A stretch of DNA of 37,150 nucleotides from Candidatus Woesearchaeota archaeon (GCA_018303075.1 JAGVYW010000041.1:1-37150), one strand, 5' to 3'. Positions 16,638 to 24,621 are shown, numbered from the stretch's first letter. The notes: generated by a model not told the origin, from the letters alone. Numbers and translations: made by a program.

Positions 16638-17198
16638 TTATCTTAATATTTCATAATTCAATATTTTGCGTAATCTCTCTTTATCTGGAACTAATTTTTC
16701 TAGTTCTCCTCCTGGAATTGTTGGATGTGTTTGCAAATATTGTGCATATTGACGTATTGATTCCGCGTCATCTGCATTAACTAAATGATTGAGCAAAAAC
16801 CAAATCGAAAGCTGTTCGCCATATTTGCTTTTAACACTGCAAACACGACAATGTTTTGGTTTTACTGTGTGTATAGCACACTTGTTTTTTTCATTGAATA
16901 ATATACCCCTGCCATAAGGCTTGCCTTCTTTTTTTACTTGTTTTAATTTGTGTAATGATGTGTTGAACTTTTGATGTTCATCCAAATACAATTGTTTTAC
17001 TTGTTCAGCTGATATTCTGAAAAAATCTGCAATTTTTGGAATATCTTCTTCTAATACTAATCCCGAGTCAATGGAACAACATTTGCCGCATTGATTACAC
17101 TCTTTTCCGTAATTTTCAACAATATCTAGTGGTGTATCTTTCTCAATAATAACAGATGAATCTTTCTTAATCATTTGTTTTATCTGCTGTAGTTCCAT
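16638..17198 (-). CDS. YkgJ-type CxxCxxCC metal-cluster protein (UPF0153-like)
   Basis: The 186-residue protein has the hallmark ECNQCGKCCSIDSG near residues 33-46 (CxxCxxCC), and a second Cys group (NKCAIHTVKPKHCRVC) at about 106-121. These residues bind zinc or an iron-sulfur cluster in the UPF0153/YkgJ family, whose role is not established. GAGGATC sits about 10 bases before ATG 17198; this start overlaps the grpE stop by 32 bp. A later in-frame Met (17174) would shorten the overlap. Coupled translation with GrpE is likely. Confidence 0.82.
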   Translation of the reverse strand: MELQQIKQMIKKDSSVIIEKDTPLDIVENYGKECNQCGKCCSIDSGLVLEEDIPKIADFFRISAEQVKQLYLDEHQKFNTSLHKLKQVKKEGKPYGRGILFNEKNKCAIHTVKPKHCRVCSVKSKYGEQLSIWFLLNHLVNADDAESIRQYAQYLQTHPTIPGGELEKLVPDKERLRKILNYEILR

Positions 17199-17757
17199 TA
17201 TCTGCTTGATCCTCTTTTTTTTTATTATGCATACTTACTTTAACTTTAGCATATCTAATAATAATTTCATTAAGTGCATATCCCTTCTGTAAAATCACTA
17301 ACACAGTATTTTCCGGAAGATTATTATTTTCTTCCTGTAATAATGCTTCGTGCTTGTATGGGTCAAAAGGAATATTTATTGTATCAATTGGGCGCAAACC
17401 AAAACTCTTTAAAATATCAATGAACTGAAAATAAAGCAAACTCATACCTTTTTCAAACTCATCTTTGTTCTGTACATTCTGCAGTGCTAATTCGAATGTA
17501 TCAATAATCGGCAACAATTGAGTAATAACAGCGATATTGCCGCGAAAAACACTCTCTTTTGATGTTTTATCTGCATGTTTTCTAAAGTTATCAAAATCTG
17601 CCTGCAATCGCTGCAATAATGATGTTAATTCTTTAATCTTAAGTTCCTGCAACTCTTGCTGTGATTGTTGTTTTTCTTCTTTTTTTTCTGAATGTGCTTC
17701 AGTATTGTGTTTTTCATGCTCTTGATGAATATTTACTTGTTTTTTGTGATCTTTCAT
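17167..17757 (-). CDS. grpE: nucleotide exchange factor GrpE
   Basis: The 196-residue protein has a charged, likely disordered N-terminus, a long coiled-coil helix (LLQRLQADFDNFRKHADKTS), and the C-terminal beta-wing domain with FGLRPIDTINIPFDPYKHEA and VILQKGYALNEIIIRYAKVK, typical of GrpE. It releases ADP from DnaK. It is the first gene of the chaperone cluster. A strong TATA box (TTTATATATAA, 17806-17816 region on the minus strand) lies 50-60 bp upstream and a short palindrome lies between TATA box and start, so heat regulation of the whole cluster could act here. Confidence 0.95.
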   Translation of the reverse strand: MKDHKKQVNIHQEHEKHNTEAHSEKKEEKQQSQQELQELKIKELTSLLQRLQADFDNFRKHADKTSKESVFRGNIAVITQLLPIIDTFELALQNVQNKDEFEKGMSLLYFQFIDILKSFGLRPIDTINIPFDPYKHEALLQEENNNLPENTVLVILQKGYALNEIIIRYAKVKVSMHNKKKEDQADNGTTADKTND

Positions 17758-17768
17758 TAACTTACACC

Positions 17769-17816
17769 GTTGATTTTAAGTCAACCATATTCAGGTAAAG
17801 TGAACTTATATATAAA
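17769..17816 (-). promoter_or_regulatory. promoter region of the grpE-dnaK-dnaJ cluster
   Basis: On the minus strand a TATA box (TTTATATATAAG, about 17805-17816) is followed 20-35 bp later by the palindrome GTTGACTTAAAATCAAC (arms GTTGA/TCAAC, 17769-17785), placed at or just past the expected transcription start. That is where a repressor would block initiation. The match to any known archaeal heat-shock operator was not recognised. Confidence 0.45.
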
Positions 17817-17881
17817 TTTTGTGGAACAATATTTTGGAACAGACGAGGATTTAATAAAAAGACTAAATCTAAAAGAAAAAA

Positions 17882-18040
17882 CGAGCCTGTCCGGACTTTC
17901 AAACAAACAATTAACTGTTTGATATTTGAACCGGAGCTTAGCGGTTACTGCGCTATACACCGAAGCCGCTAGTACTATTTGCACTACATGCTAATCCTTG
18001 CATAGCAAGGCAGCAAATATCCAAGCTATACTACAGGCCC
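17882..18040 (-). tRNA. tRNA-Arg, anticodon probably TCG, with three apparent introns
   Basis: Read on the minus strand, GGGCCTG (18040-18034) pairs with CAGGCTC (17889-17883); the next base, G, fits an Arg discriminator. D stem GTAT/GTAC, anticodon stem AGCGG/CCGCT and T stem TCCGG/CCGGA are all present, as are AGCTTGGATA (D loop) and TTCAAAT (T loop). Three extra segments interrupt them: about 42 nt at 18017-17976 after the D loop, flanked by TATTTGC/GCAAATA; about 14 nt at 17959-17946 after base 37; and about 29 nt at 17923-17895 in the T loop. Removing them leaves a 74-nt tRNA. Anticodon TCG (17963-17961) is preceded by CT. Exact splice points are ambiguous by a few bases. Confidence 0.8.
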
Positions 18041-18110
18041 ATTACCAAAGAATAATAAGTACCTATTTTAATAGTTTTGCATTGAATTTATTGAAAAAAA
18101 AGAAAACTAA

Positions 18111-18395
18111 TTAAATCTTACACATTACAATCTCAATACTTGAAACACGAACGTCCTTACCTTCTTTATTTTGAAATTGTTCTGAATCTACTTTGATATC
18201 TTTTATACGAATTTTTCCCTCGAGAAATCGTTTGCTTGACACTTCTGCAATGTCAACTGCTGTAGAGATAAATTTTCCTCTTGCCTTAATAACAACTTCT
18301 TCTGCATTTTTAGCAGTAAATTGCATTACAACACTTGTTACATAATTCATAAAAGGTTTGGTTCCTATAAATATTGAATTATCTGTTCCTGTCAT
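18111..18395 (-). CDS. albA: Alba, archaeal chromatin protein
   Basis: The 94-residue protein has the Alba core: SIFIGTKPFMNYVTSVVMQF, then VVIKARGKFISTAVDIAEV with the DNA-contacting Lys and Arg, and VSSIEIVMCKI at the end. Alba dimers coat DNA and RNA. The true start is ATG 18395, preceded by the strong ribosome-binding site AGGAGGAGAT; the longer frame from a GTG at 18416 runs through that site and is rejected. It follows rps17e by about 50 bp in the same direction, so both may share the promoter upstream of rps17e. Confidence 0.93.
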   Translation of the reverse strand: MTGTDNSIFIGTKPFMNYVTSVVMQFTAKNAEEVVIKARGKFISTAVDIAEVSSKRFLEGKIRIKDIKVDSEQFQNKEGKDVRVSSIEIVMCKI

Positions 18396-18443
18396 CGTAT
18401 ATCTCCTCCTTACCACTGATATAGCTATAACATCATTTGAGAA

Positions 18444-18635
18444 TTATTCAATGCCTTTTTTTACAAGACGAGTAACATAACCCGCTACAACATTCCTCAT
18501 TTTTGGAGAACAATTCTCTAGTAATCCATTAACAACTGTTTTATTCTCATCAAAATCTTTCTTAAAATCAGTTCCATATTCTTTAATTAATTTATGCGAT
18601 AATCGTTTTACCATTGTTGTCTTAATTCTTCCCAT
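18444..18635 (-). CDS. rps17e: ribosomal protein S17e
   Basis: The 63-residue protein MGRIKTTMVKRLSHKLIKEY..., with FDENKTVVNGLLENCSPKMR and a basic C-terminus, is a clear archaeal/eukaryotic S17e of normal length. It is a small-subunit protein. Start is the Met before GRIKTT, which is invariant in the family; an in-frame ATG two codons earlier is rejected. A TATA-like CTTTATAAATA (about 18669-18679) lies 40 bp upstream. Confidence 0.95.
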   Translation of the reverse strand: MGRIKTTMVKRLSHKLIKEYGTDFKKDFDENKTVVNGLLENCSPKMRNVVAGYVTRLVKKGIE

Positions 18636-18682
18636 AATCATAACACCAAGAATGAGTTATACTAATTTATTTATAAAGTTTT

Positions 18683-18716
18683 GTTTTTCGAACTCACTGT
18701 GTTCGTTCAAAAAAAC
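18683..18716. repeat. intergenic hairpin, GAAC-TCACTG-TGTTC type
   Basis: CGAAC/GTTCG (18689-18693 with 18701-18705) encloses TCACTGT, flanked by T-rich and A-rich arms that extend the pairing imperfectly. Lies between divergent rps17e and rlmH. Related to the hairpins at 21757, 23899, 29301 and 33793 by the GAAC/TTCAC-type loop. Confidence 0.5.
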
Positions 18717-18760
18717 TAATTACATAAAACTTTTTAAAAAGAAAAGAAAATATATAATAA

Positions 18761-19198
18761 ATGCTAACTATAATTACTATTGGAAAAGTGAAAGATAAGA
18801 ATTGTTTGCAATTGATTGAAATGTACAAACAAAGAATAAAACTGTTTACAAAGATAAAAACAATAGAAATAAAAGATGAGAAGGATAAACAAAAAGAAAC
18901 TCAAAACGTTTTAAAACATCTAAACAATGGTTTTATCATTGTTTTAGACGAACATGGGAAGTTGATGAGCAGTTATGAGCTAAGCAACTGTATTAAGGAT
19001 AAGATAAATAATAGCGTTGAAATCATATTTATTATAGGCAATTACTATGGTATTGATGAAAGAGTGAAACAGAAAGCACAGCTTATCCTTTCTTTAAGTA
19101 AAATGACATTTCCACATGAGATTGCACAATTGATTCTTACAGAACAAATATATAGAGCATTTACTATCTTAAAAGGTCTGCCTTATCATAAGGATTAG
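18761..19198 (+). CDS. rlmH: RlmH-like SPOUT methyltransferase
   Basis: The 145-residue protein starts LTIITIGKVKDKNCLQLIEMY and ends with SLSKMTFPHEIAQLILTEQI then YRAFTILKGLPYHKD, the signature of RlmH, which methylates pseudouridine 1915 in helix 69 of large-subunit rRNA using S-adenosylmethionine. The SAM-binding turn FIIGNYYGID is also present. Length is near the usual 155. TTTTAAAAAG about 26 nt before the ATG suggests a leaderless promoter. RlmH is best known from bacteria but occurs in some archaea. Confidence 0.9.
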   Translation: MLTIITIGKVKDKNCLQLIEMYKQRIKLFTKIKTIEIKDEKDKQKETQNVLKHLNNGFIIVLDEHGKLMSSYELSNCIKDKINNSVEIIFIIGNYYGIDERVKQKAQLILSLSKMTFPHEIAQLILTEQIYRAFTILKGLPYHKD

Positions 19199-19266
19199 GG
19201 TAATTGTTATTGAATAGTGGTTACAAAAACGAAACATTTATATAATAATTGTATATAAAATAACTT

Positions 19267-20229
19267 ATGGATGGTCGGAAGAAGGTTTTAATTGGAACTT
19301 TAGCTGCTTTAGCAATGCAGCCTGTGTTAATTAAAGGATTAAATAGAATATACTCTATTTTTGCACCAGATGGTAAATGTGCAACAGATGGCGAGGCAGA
19401 AGCTACAACTATTGATGAATCCTCTTATCTAGATTATAAACTATCTGATAGAAGATTAGATTTCTCGTATTTACCTGAAGAATGGAACAGAATGGATTCA
19501 AAAAAAGATGCAAGAACTTCAGGAGAAATAATTTTAGAGGAAAGAGTTGCAGAACCAAACAAAGAAACTAAAAAATTGTCTGAATATTTACGTCCATTGT
19601 TTTTTTATATTGAGGAGTTGCCAGAAAGAGTAGAAAAGATATATGATAAATTAACAGATAAGAAAAATACTGATAATCTTAATAAGATTCTTGATAGAGT
19701 TATGCAGTATAAACCAATAATTGAATTTCTTGCAAAAAAATATGATATTCCCGTAGATATACTTTATGCAATTGCTCTTGTTGAATCTAGAGCAAATGCT
19801 AATGTTAATAGTAATGGCATAATGCAAATAACACCAATTGCTGCTAAACATCTAAATAACTTGCAAAATAGATTACAAAAAGATAATGGTGTTAATGTTA
19901 TTGATTGTTATAAACGAAAATATCCTGAAATAGGTCTTGAATGTGGGGCAATGCTGATTAGATATTATTTTGATGCGTTTGCTGGCAAAGATTTAGATAG
20001 AGAAACACAATGGCTTTGTGCAATTGCAGCATACAATAGAGGAAAAGGTGGATTAAATGGAGATCTGAAAAAAGCAAAAACAACAAATCCTTTTGAATTA
20101 AAACCATGGCAAACAACAGCAGAAGCATATATGTATCCTCCAAAAGTTGTTGCTATGATGAAAGCATTAAAAGAACAATGGCGTGGCCGAGACAAGAGAG
20201 AGTACATACCTTATTGGAACAAGAGATAA
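19267..20229 (+). CDS. membrane-anchored lytic transglycosylase-like (SLT) protein
   Basis: The 320-residue protein has an N-terminal hydrophobic segment (about residues 6-25, KVLIGTLAALAMQPVLI), a long polar linker and a C-terminal SLT/goose-lysozyme-like domain. The catalytic set is complete: E173 in AIALVESRAN, GIMQITP at 184-190 and AAYNRGKGG at 254-262. Such enzymes cleave the glycan of bacterial peptidoglycan, which archaea lack. It may act on another organism's wall, for example in a bacterial neighbour or host, or on a different surface glycan. A TATA box (TTTATATAAT, about 19237-19246) lies near 26 nt from the start. A single gene, between rlmH and proS. Confidence 0.85.
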   Translation: MDGRKKVLIGTLAALAMQPVLIKGLNRIYSIFAPDGKCATDGEAEATTIDESSYLDYKLSDRRLDFSYLPEEWNRMDSKKDARTSGEIILEERVAEPNKETKKLSEYLRPLFFYIEELPERVEKIYDKLTDKKNTDNLNKILDRVMQYKPIIEFLAKKYDIPVDILYAIALVESRANANVNSNGIMQITPIAAKHLNNLQNRLQKDNGVNVIDCYKRKYPEIGLECGAMLIRYYFDAFAGKDLDRETQWLCAIAAYNRGKGGLNGDLKKAKTTNPFELKPWQTTAEAYMYPPKVVAMMKALKEQWRGRDKREYIPYWNKR

Positions 20230-20275
20230 TTAAAAAATAAACATTTAAATACAAACGAAATTCTAGTATTAAAAT

Positions 20276-21760
20276 ATGGAACAACAAAATAAATTAGGTA
20301 TTATTAAGAAATCTGACAATTTCAGCGAATGGTATACCCAAGTATGTGGAGAAACAGGTGCTGATCTAGTTGATATTCGTTATGATGTGCAAGGTTTTGT
20401 TGTACACAAGCCATGGGCATTTAAGATCATCAGAAAGATTTATGAATTATTAGAAAAGGAAGTTGAACTTGATAATCATGAGCCAATGCTGTTTCCAACT
20501 GTCATTCCTGAAGAGAATCTTTTAAAAGAAAAAGAACATGCTGGATTTGCTCCTGATGTATTTTGGATTACAGAAGCTGGAAAAGAAAAATTAGACAGAA
20601 AAGTTGCTTTACGACCAACTGGAGAAACAGCTATCTATCCAATGTACAGCCTTTGGATCAGAACGCATAAAGATCTGCCATTAAAACGATACCAAACACG
20701 AATAACTGTGTTTAGAAATGAAAAAACAACACGACCATTCTTAAGAGGAAGAGAATTCTGCTTTTTTGAAACACACGATGTGTTTGAAACTCATGCAGAA
20801 GCATTACAGCAGATACATAAAGATATGAAAATAATGCAGAAAGTTGCATTTCAAAAACTAAACTTGCCGTTTATCTTTTTTCAACGGCCAAAATGGGATA
20901 AATTTCTTGGCGCAGACAATACATTTGCTTCAGACAGCTTAATGCCAGATGGCAGAAGAAACCAAATGAGCTCTACACATGATCTCGGACATAATTTCGC
21001 AAAAGCATATAATGTGCAATTTAATGATAAGAATGGAACAAAACAATATGTATATCAAACATGTTTTGGTCCAGGGATATATAGATTGATGGCTGCTTTG
21101 ATAGGAATTCATGGTGATGATAAAGGACTAATCTTACCATATAGTATTGCACCAATCCATATTGTAATAATACCTATAACTTTTGCAAACAAACAACAAT
21201 TAAATGAAAAAGTGATACAAAAATGTTCTGAAGTTGAAAGAAGATTAAAAGAATTTGGATATATTACTAAATTAGATTCCAGCGATGAATCACCTGGATT
21301 TAAGTACAATAAATATGAGATGCTGGGTATTCCATTGAGGATTGAGATTGGTCCTAGAGAAGCTGATGGTGATGAAGTAACAATTGCTTTACGCACACGA
21401 GATAAAAAAGAAAAAATAAACCTGAAACATCTTGATAAAGAGATTAAAGACAAGATTGAAGCTTACGAGCAGGATATGAAGAAAAGAGCTGAAGAATATT
21501 TTAAGGATAATACAACACAAACAGAGTCATTAACTGAATTAAAACAAATAATTGAAAAACATAAAGGATTTATCAAAGTACCATTCTGCAGCACTGATTT
21601 TGATGGACAGCAATGCGCAGAAACATTGAAAGCAGAAACAATAGGCGGCGTTGTCTCAGGAACAAAGTTTGAAAATCCTGAAAAAGTACATACTGGGCAA
21701 AGATGCATAATCTGCAATAAAGAAGCTAAACATATTGTGTATGTTGCAAAGAGCTATTGA
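20276..21760 (+). CDS. proS: prolyl-tRNA synthetase, archaeal/eukaryotic type
   Basis: The 494-residue class II synthetase has motif 1/2/3 features: VVHKPWAFKIIRKIYELLE, LRPTGETAIYPMYSLWIRTH then PLKRYQTRITVFRNEKTTRPFLRGREFCFFETHDVF, and YQTCFGPGIYRLMAALIGIH. A class II anticodon-binding domain follows, then the archaeal-type C-terminal zinc-like domain (VPFCSTDFDGQQCAETL, GQRCIICNKEAKH). It charges tRNA-Pro. CATTTAAATAC about 26-36 nt upstream is the likely TATA box. A perfect hairpin begins at its stop codon. Confidence 0.97.
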   Translation: MEQQNKLGIIKKSDNFSEWYTQVCGETGADLVDIRYDVQGFVVHKPWAFKIIRKIYELLEKEVELDNHEPMLFPTVIPEENLLKEKEHAGFAPDVFWITEAGKEKLDRKVALRPTGETAIYPMYSLWIRTHKDLPLKRYQTRITVFRNEKTTRPFLRGREFCFFETHDVFETHAEALQQIHKDMKIMQKVAFQKLNLPFIFFQRPKWDKFLGADNTFASDSLMPDGRRNQMSSTHDLGHNFAKAYNVQFNDKNGTKQYVYQTCFGPGIYRLMAALIGIHGDDKGLILPYSIAPIHIVIIPITFANKQQLNEKVIQKCSEVERRLKEFGYITKLDSSDESPGFKYNKYEMLGIPLRIEIGPREADGDEVTIALRTRDKKEKINLKHLDKEIKDKIEAYEQDMKKRAEEYFKDNTTQTESLTELKQIIEKHKGFIKVPFCSTDFDGQQCAETLKAETIGGVVSGTKFENPEKVHTGQRCIICNKEAKHIVYVAKSY

Positions 21761-21786
21761 AAAACTTCACTTTGTTCGTTTTTCAA
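21757..21786. terminator. perfect hairpin overlapping the proS stop
   Basis: TTGAAAAAC/GTTTTTCAA (21757-21765 with 21778-21786), a 9-bp perfect stem enclosing TTCACTTTGTTC. The stem starts within the last codons of proS. It lies between convergent genes and may end transcription. The loop is related to other hairpins in this window. Confidence 0.6.
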
Positions 21787-21801
21787 AAAAAATAGGTTTC
21801 T

Positions 21802-22338
21802 TTAAATAAGATTACTCACGCCAAGCGATTGAAACTTCTCTAATAATAGTTGTGTTGTTTGTGTTGAATCTTTTACCAAAGAATAATTATAAACATAGAT
21901 TATCTTTTCTGTACGAAGATGTGAAAATCGAGAAAAAATATAAAACAATTCCTTTATGTTTAATCCACCGACTGAAGTATGACTGCTTGTTGGAGAATGA
22001 CAAACATCAAGAACATTGAGATTGACTAAGATAATCAACTGGTCAAATGTTCTTGCGAATTCCATCAGCAAATCTGCAGTATCGTCTAATCCAAAAGAGA
22101 TTATCTTGTTAATATCATAATTAACAAGTTCTTTAATATCATACAAAATTTTGTTCCCAACGAGAACAAAATTTTGTTTCATGCAGATGCCACTTGCAAA
22201 TAATTCTTGTTGATCATTTATTGAAGAAAAGAGGATAAAACCAATTCTTTTGTTAGTTGTTTTATTGATTATTTTATTTATATCAATTACAGATGGTTGT
22301 TGTTCTTTGAGTATAACTGCTGTAAAATCAAATGCCAT
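21802..22338 (-). CDS. degenerate arginase-fold protein, function unknown
   Basis: The 178-residue protein resembles the C-terminal half of the arginase/agmatinase fold: FDQLIILVNLNVLDVCHSPT, then SVGGLNIKELFYIFSRF and KIIYVYNYSLVKDSTQTTQL. In true arginases the first block is SxDxDxxDP with metal-binding aspartates; here the positions read NLNVLD, so the first two are Asn, and the N-terminal metal-ligand histidine block is missing. I infer a non-catalytic or decayed relative. The match is moderate and made by eye. It is transcribed toward proS. Confidence 0.45.
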   Translation of the reverse strand: MAFDFTAVILKEQQPSVIDINKIINKTTNKRIGFILFSSINDQQELFASGICMKQNFVLVGNKILYDIKELVNYDINKIISFGLDDTADLLMEFARTFDQLIILVNLNVLDVCHSPTSSHTSVGGLNIKELFYIFSRFSHLRTEKIIYVYNYSLVKDSTQTTQLLLEKFQSLGVSNLI

Positions 22339-22397
22339 GTGAGAAGAAAGTGATATTGAAATAAAAAGATATTGGATAATTTATTAAAAATTTGTAA

Positions 22398-23492
22398 TTA
22401 TCTTTTTAATAAATTTCGTAGATTAATGATATCATAAAGCGATTGTGCTACAAATGTATTTCCTTCATCAGAAATATGAACAATATCTGAAAAATAAGAA
22501 CCATTTAATAAACTTGCAAATGAAATGTATGTTGCATTATAGAGATGTATTTCCTCCATTTCATTATATTGGCGCTCTGTTAGACAATAATAACCATTTG
22601 CTGGGAAATTGATATTTTCATTACAAATAGTGTTATTATATCCATTTATAGGCTGCAATACCGCAAGATATGATATGTTCATTGCTTGTGAAATAATAGC
22701 TATCTTCTGTAAATTAGTAATATAGGCATTAGACATAGGTAATACATTTTTAGGAGTTACTTTTTTAACAGTTAAAGGAGGTGCATAAGGATAATAAATT
22801 CCATTCCATTGTATAGAAGGCCAACGAACACGGGCAGTAGATGTTTCTGCATTGATATAATCATTAAAACCATCAAATGAAATAAGTAAATCTAAATTTA
22901 AGTCCATCAATTCATGGACAAAAACTGCTAATTCCTGTTCAGAATTTGCAGAGACAATTGCAGCGTTTACAAACTCAACTGGTTGATTTTTCCCTTTTTC
23001 AATTAATTTGACTAATTTTGCAATAATTGTATCATTATTTGTTTTTCCATTAAATGCTGTTGAACCACCTATCATAGCTATACGTAGTGTTCCATTATTT
23101 TTTATACCTAAATCTGGAGAACGATGTCCTAAACTATTAGTAGTTATTAACTGCTCAGAGTCAGCTAATTTCATAATTGCTTTTGCACTTGGCTGTGATT
23201 TAAAGCCAGCATATGGATGAGGCATATGAAACTGAAAAACATTTTTATCATAATTATAAATAAGATCGCTTTTTGGAATGTTAGAATCTTTTATTGTCTG
23301 TTGCTCTGAAACTGTATTAAAATCATTGATTATTTGAGTGTTTTGCATTGCTTCAAGATAGTTTGTTTCTTTAGAATAAATCTTTATTATATAATTATTG
23401 TTGATGTACATGTATGTTGCTATAATTGGAATAATTGTGAATATTAGAATTATAGAAAAGAAAATAATTTTGATTAACAGTTTTCTTTCCAT
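22398..23492 (-). CDS. membrane-anchored SGNH/GDSL-like hydrolase
   Basis: The 364-residue protein has an N-terminal transmembrane helix (KIIFFSIILIFTIIPIIATY) and an SGNH-type domain: IAMIGGSTAFN (nucleophile Ser in GGS), the FVNAAI block, ISFDGFNDY (block III, G-x-N-D) and FSDIVHISDEG (block V, D-x-x-H). Such enzymes remove acyl or acetyl groups from glycans or lipids, here outside the membrane. The start is ATG 23492, preceded by GGAGAT; an in-frame TTG 24 bases upstream is rejected. Immediately downstream of rpl44e in the same direction. Confidence 0.8.
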   Translation of the reverse strand: MERKLLIKIIFFSIILIFTIIPIIATYMYINNNYIIKIYSKETNYLEAMQNTQIINDFNTVSEQQTIKDSNIPKSDLIYNYDKNVFQFHMPHPYAGFKSQPSAKAIMKLADSEQLITTNSLGHRSPDLGIKNNGTLRIAMIGGSTAFNGKTNNDTIIAKLVKLIEKGKNQPVEFVNAAIVSANSEQELAVFVHELMDLNLDLLISFDGFNDYINAETSTARVRWPSIQWNGIYYPYAPPLTVKKVTPKNVLPMSNAYITNLQKIAIISQAMNISYLAVLQPINGYNNTICNENINFPANGYYCLTERQYNEMEEIHLYNATYISFASLLNGSYFSDIVHISDEGNTFVAQSLYDIINLRNLLKR

Positions 23493-23525
23493 TGAATAAA
23501 AATCTCCATTATTCAAAAGTAATAT

Positions 23526-23837
23526 TTATTGTACAAACTCAACTCTCTTTGCTCTGATACCATAACGCTGCACATGCTGTTTTTTACAAGCTGTACATTC
23601 ATATCGCAAATCTGTTTTTTTTGTTGTCTTTGCACCAGTCATTTTAAATTGTGTAACTGCTGGCTTCGAATATCTTCCAAGATTTCCAAATCCACGTGCT
23701 TTTCCACGTTTTCTTGCTCTGTACTTAGAACCTCTTGATAATGAAGAAGGCGCTCTTTTTTTATTGAGCAATATCTTATGTTCTGTATGATGCTTACAAT
23801 AAGGACAATATCTGTTTGCTGTCTTTGGTAATTTCAT
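23526..23837 (-). CDS. rpl44e: ribosomal protein L44e
   Basis: The 103-residue protein starts MKLPKTANRYCPYCKHHTEH with the first zinc Cys pair, has a basic GKARGFGNLGRYSKPAVTQF middle, and a second Cys pair in LRYECTACKKQHV. It is a normal-length archaeal L44e, sitting near the E site of the large subunit. AAGGTGA precedes the ATG, and a TATA box (TTTATAAAC on the minus strand, about 23886-23894) lies 50 bp upstream. Confidence 0.96.
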   Translation of the reverse strand: MKLPKTANRYCPYCKHHTEHKILLNKKRAPSSLSRGSKYRARKRGKARGFGNLGRYSKPAVTQFKMTGAKTTKKTDLRYECTACKKQHVQRYGIRAKRVEFVQ

Positions 23838-23898
23838 ATTTTCACCTTAATAATTAACTTGAATATTGAGAAAAAGTTTACTTATGTTTATAAATGTT

Positions 23899-23936
23899 AT
23901 TATTTGCGAGTTCGTTTCACTCACTCAGCAAATAAT
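23899..23936. repeat. hairpin with 20-nt GAGTTCGTTTCACTCACTCA loop
   Basis: Perfect 9-bp arms ATTATTTGC/GCAAATAAT enclose a loop that matches 18 of 20 bases in the hairpin at 33793-33830, although the arms differ. Located between divergent rpl44e and the VapB-like gene. Confidence 0.7.
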
Positions 23937-23981
23937 TGGGTAAGATCGAGCTTAAATACTAGTATTATTTTAATACTTATT

Positions 23982-24227
23982 ATGGAGACAATTAAAACAA
24001 TTAAAGGTGTTGATGAAGAAACTTGGTATAAATTAAAAAAACTATCAGTAAGAGATAGGGTTACAATGGGAAAATTACTTCATAAGATTGTAGAAGAATA
24101 CGAAAAGAGAAGTGAGAGTTTTTGGAAAGATATTTTAAATCATAAAGGTACATTAACAAATAAAGAAGCTGAAGAAATGCACTTATTAGTAAGAAAACAT
24201 AGGCAAGAATATGGGTTTAGACAATGA
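23982..24227 (+). CDS. VapB-like antitoxin
   Basis: The 81-residue protein starts METIKTIKGVDEETWYKLKK and has a ribbon-helix-helix-like or short DNA-binding N-terminus and a charged helical C-terminus. Its stop overlaps the PIN toxin start by ATGA. GCTTAAATACT lies about 28 nt before ATG 23982, so I use this start; the same frame open from 23859 runs through the hairpin and promoter. Antitoxins of this type wrap and inhibit the PIN nuclease and repress their own promoter. Confidence 0.8.
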   Translation: METIKTIKGVDEETWYKLKKLSVRDRVTMGKLLHKIVEEYEKRSESFWKDILNHKGTLTNKEAEEMHLLVRKHRQEYGFRQ

Positions 24228-24619
24228 GTTTAGTATTTGATACTTCAATCTTAATAGAATTAGATAAAAAGAATAAATCAATTGAATCAGAATTAAAAGA
24301 ATATATCAAATCTTATCCAACACCAGCTCAAATTGTATTTATCAGTTATTTTGAATTTTATTATGGATTGCATGAAAGAAATCTGGCAAATAAAATGAAT
24401 TCCCTTTCTTTTATTAATAAATTCTCAATAATAACCATAACTAAAAACACAGCACATATTTTAGCAGATATTAAAAGAACATTGCAGAAAAAAGGATTAG
24501 TAATACCTCTTGCTGATCTTTTGATAGCTGCACAAGTAATGGAGCATAATCTTATTCTTGTTACAAAGGATAAAGATTTTGGAAAAATAGAGAACTTAAA
24601 GAAAATAATAATTGAATGA
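24224..24619 (+). CDS. PIN-domain ribonuclease, VapC-like toxin
   Basis: The 131-residue PIN protein has the acidic active site in place: D6 in VFDTSILIEL, E44 in ISYFEFYYG, D98 in IPLADLLIAA and D116/D118 in VTKDKDFGKI. VapC toxins cut tRNA or rRNA when freed from the antitoxin. Overlap with the upstream small gene by four bases supports a VapBC operon. It ends 2 bp before the convergent GINS stop. Confidence 0.9.
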   Translation: MSLVFDTSILIELDKKNKSIESELKEYIKSYPTPAQIVFISYFEFYYGLHERNLANKMNSLSFINKFSIITITKNTAHILADIKRTLQKKGLVIPLADLLIAAQVMEHNLILVTKDKDFGKIENLKKIIIE

Positions 24620-24621
24620 AT

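Noticed and set aside
17781-17984. 67-codon minus-strand frame
   Set aside because: It overlaps the tRNA-Arg gene and the grpE promoter; no coding signal.
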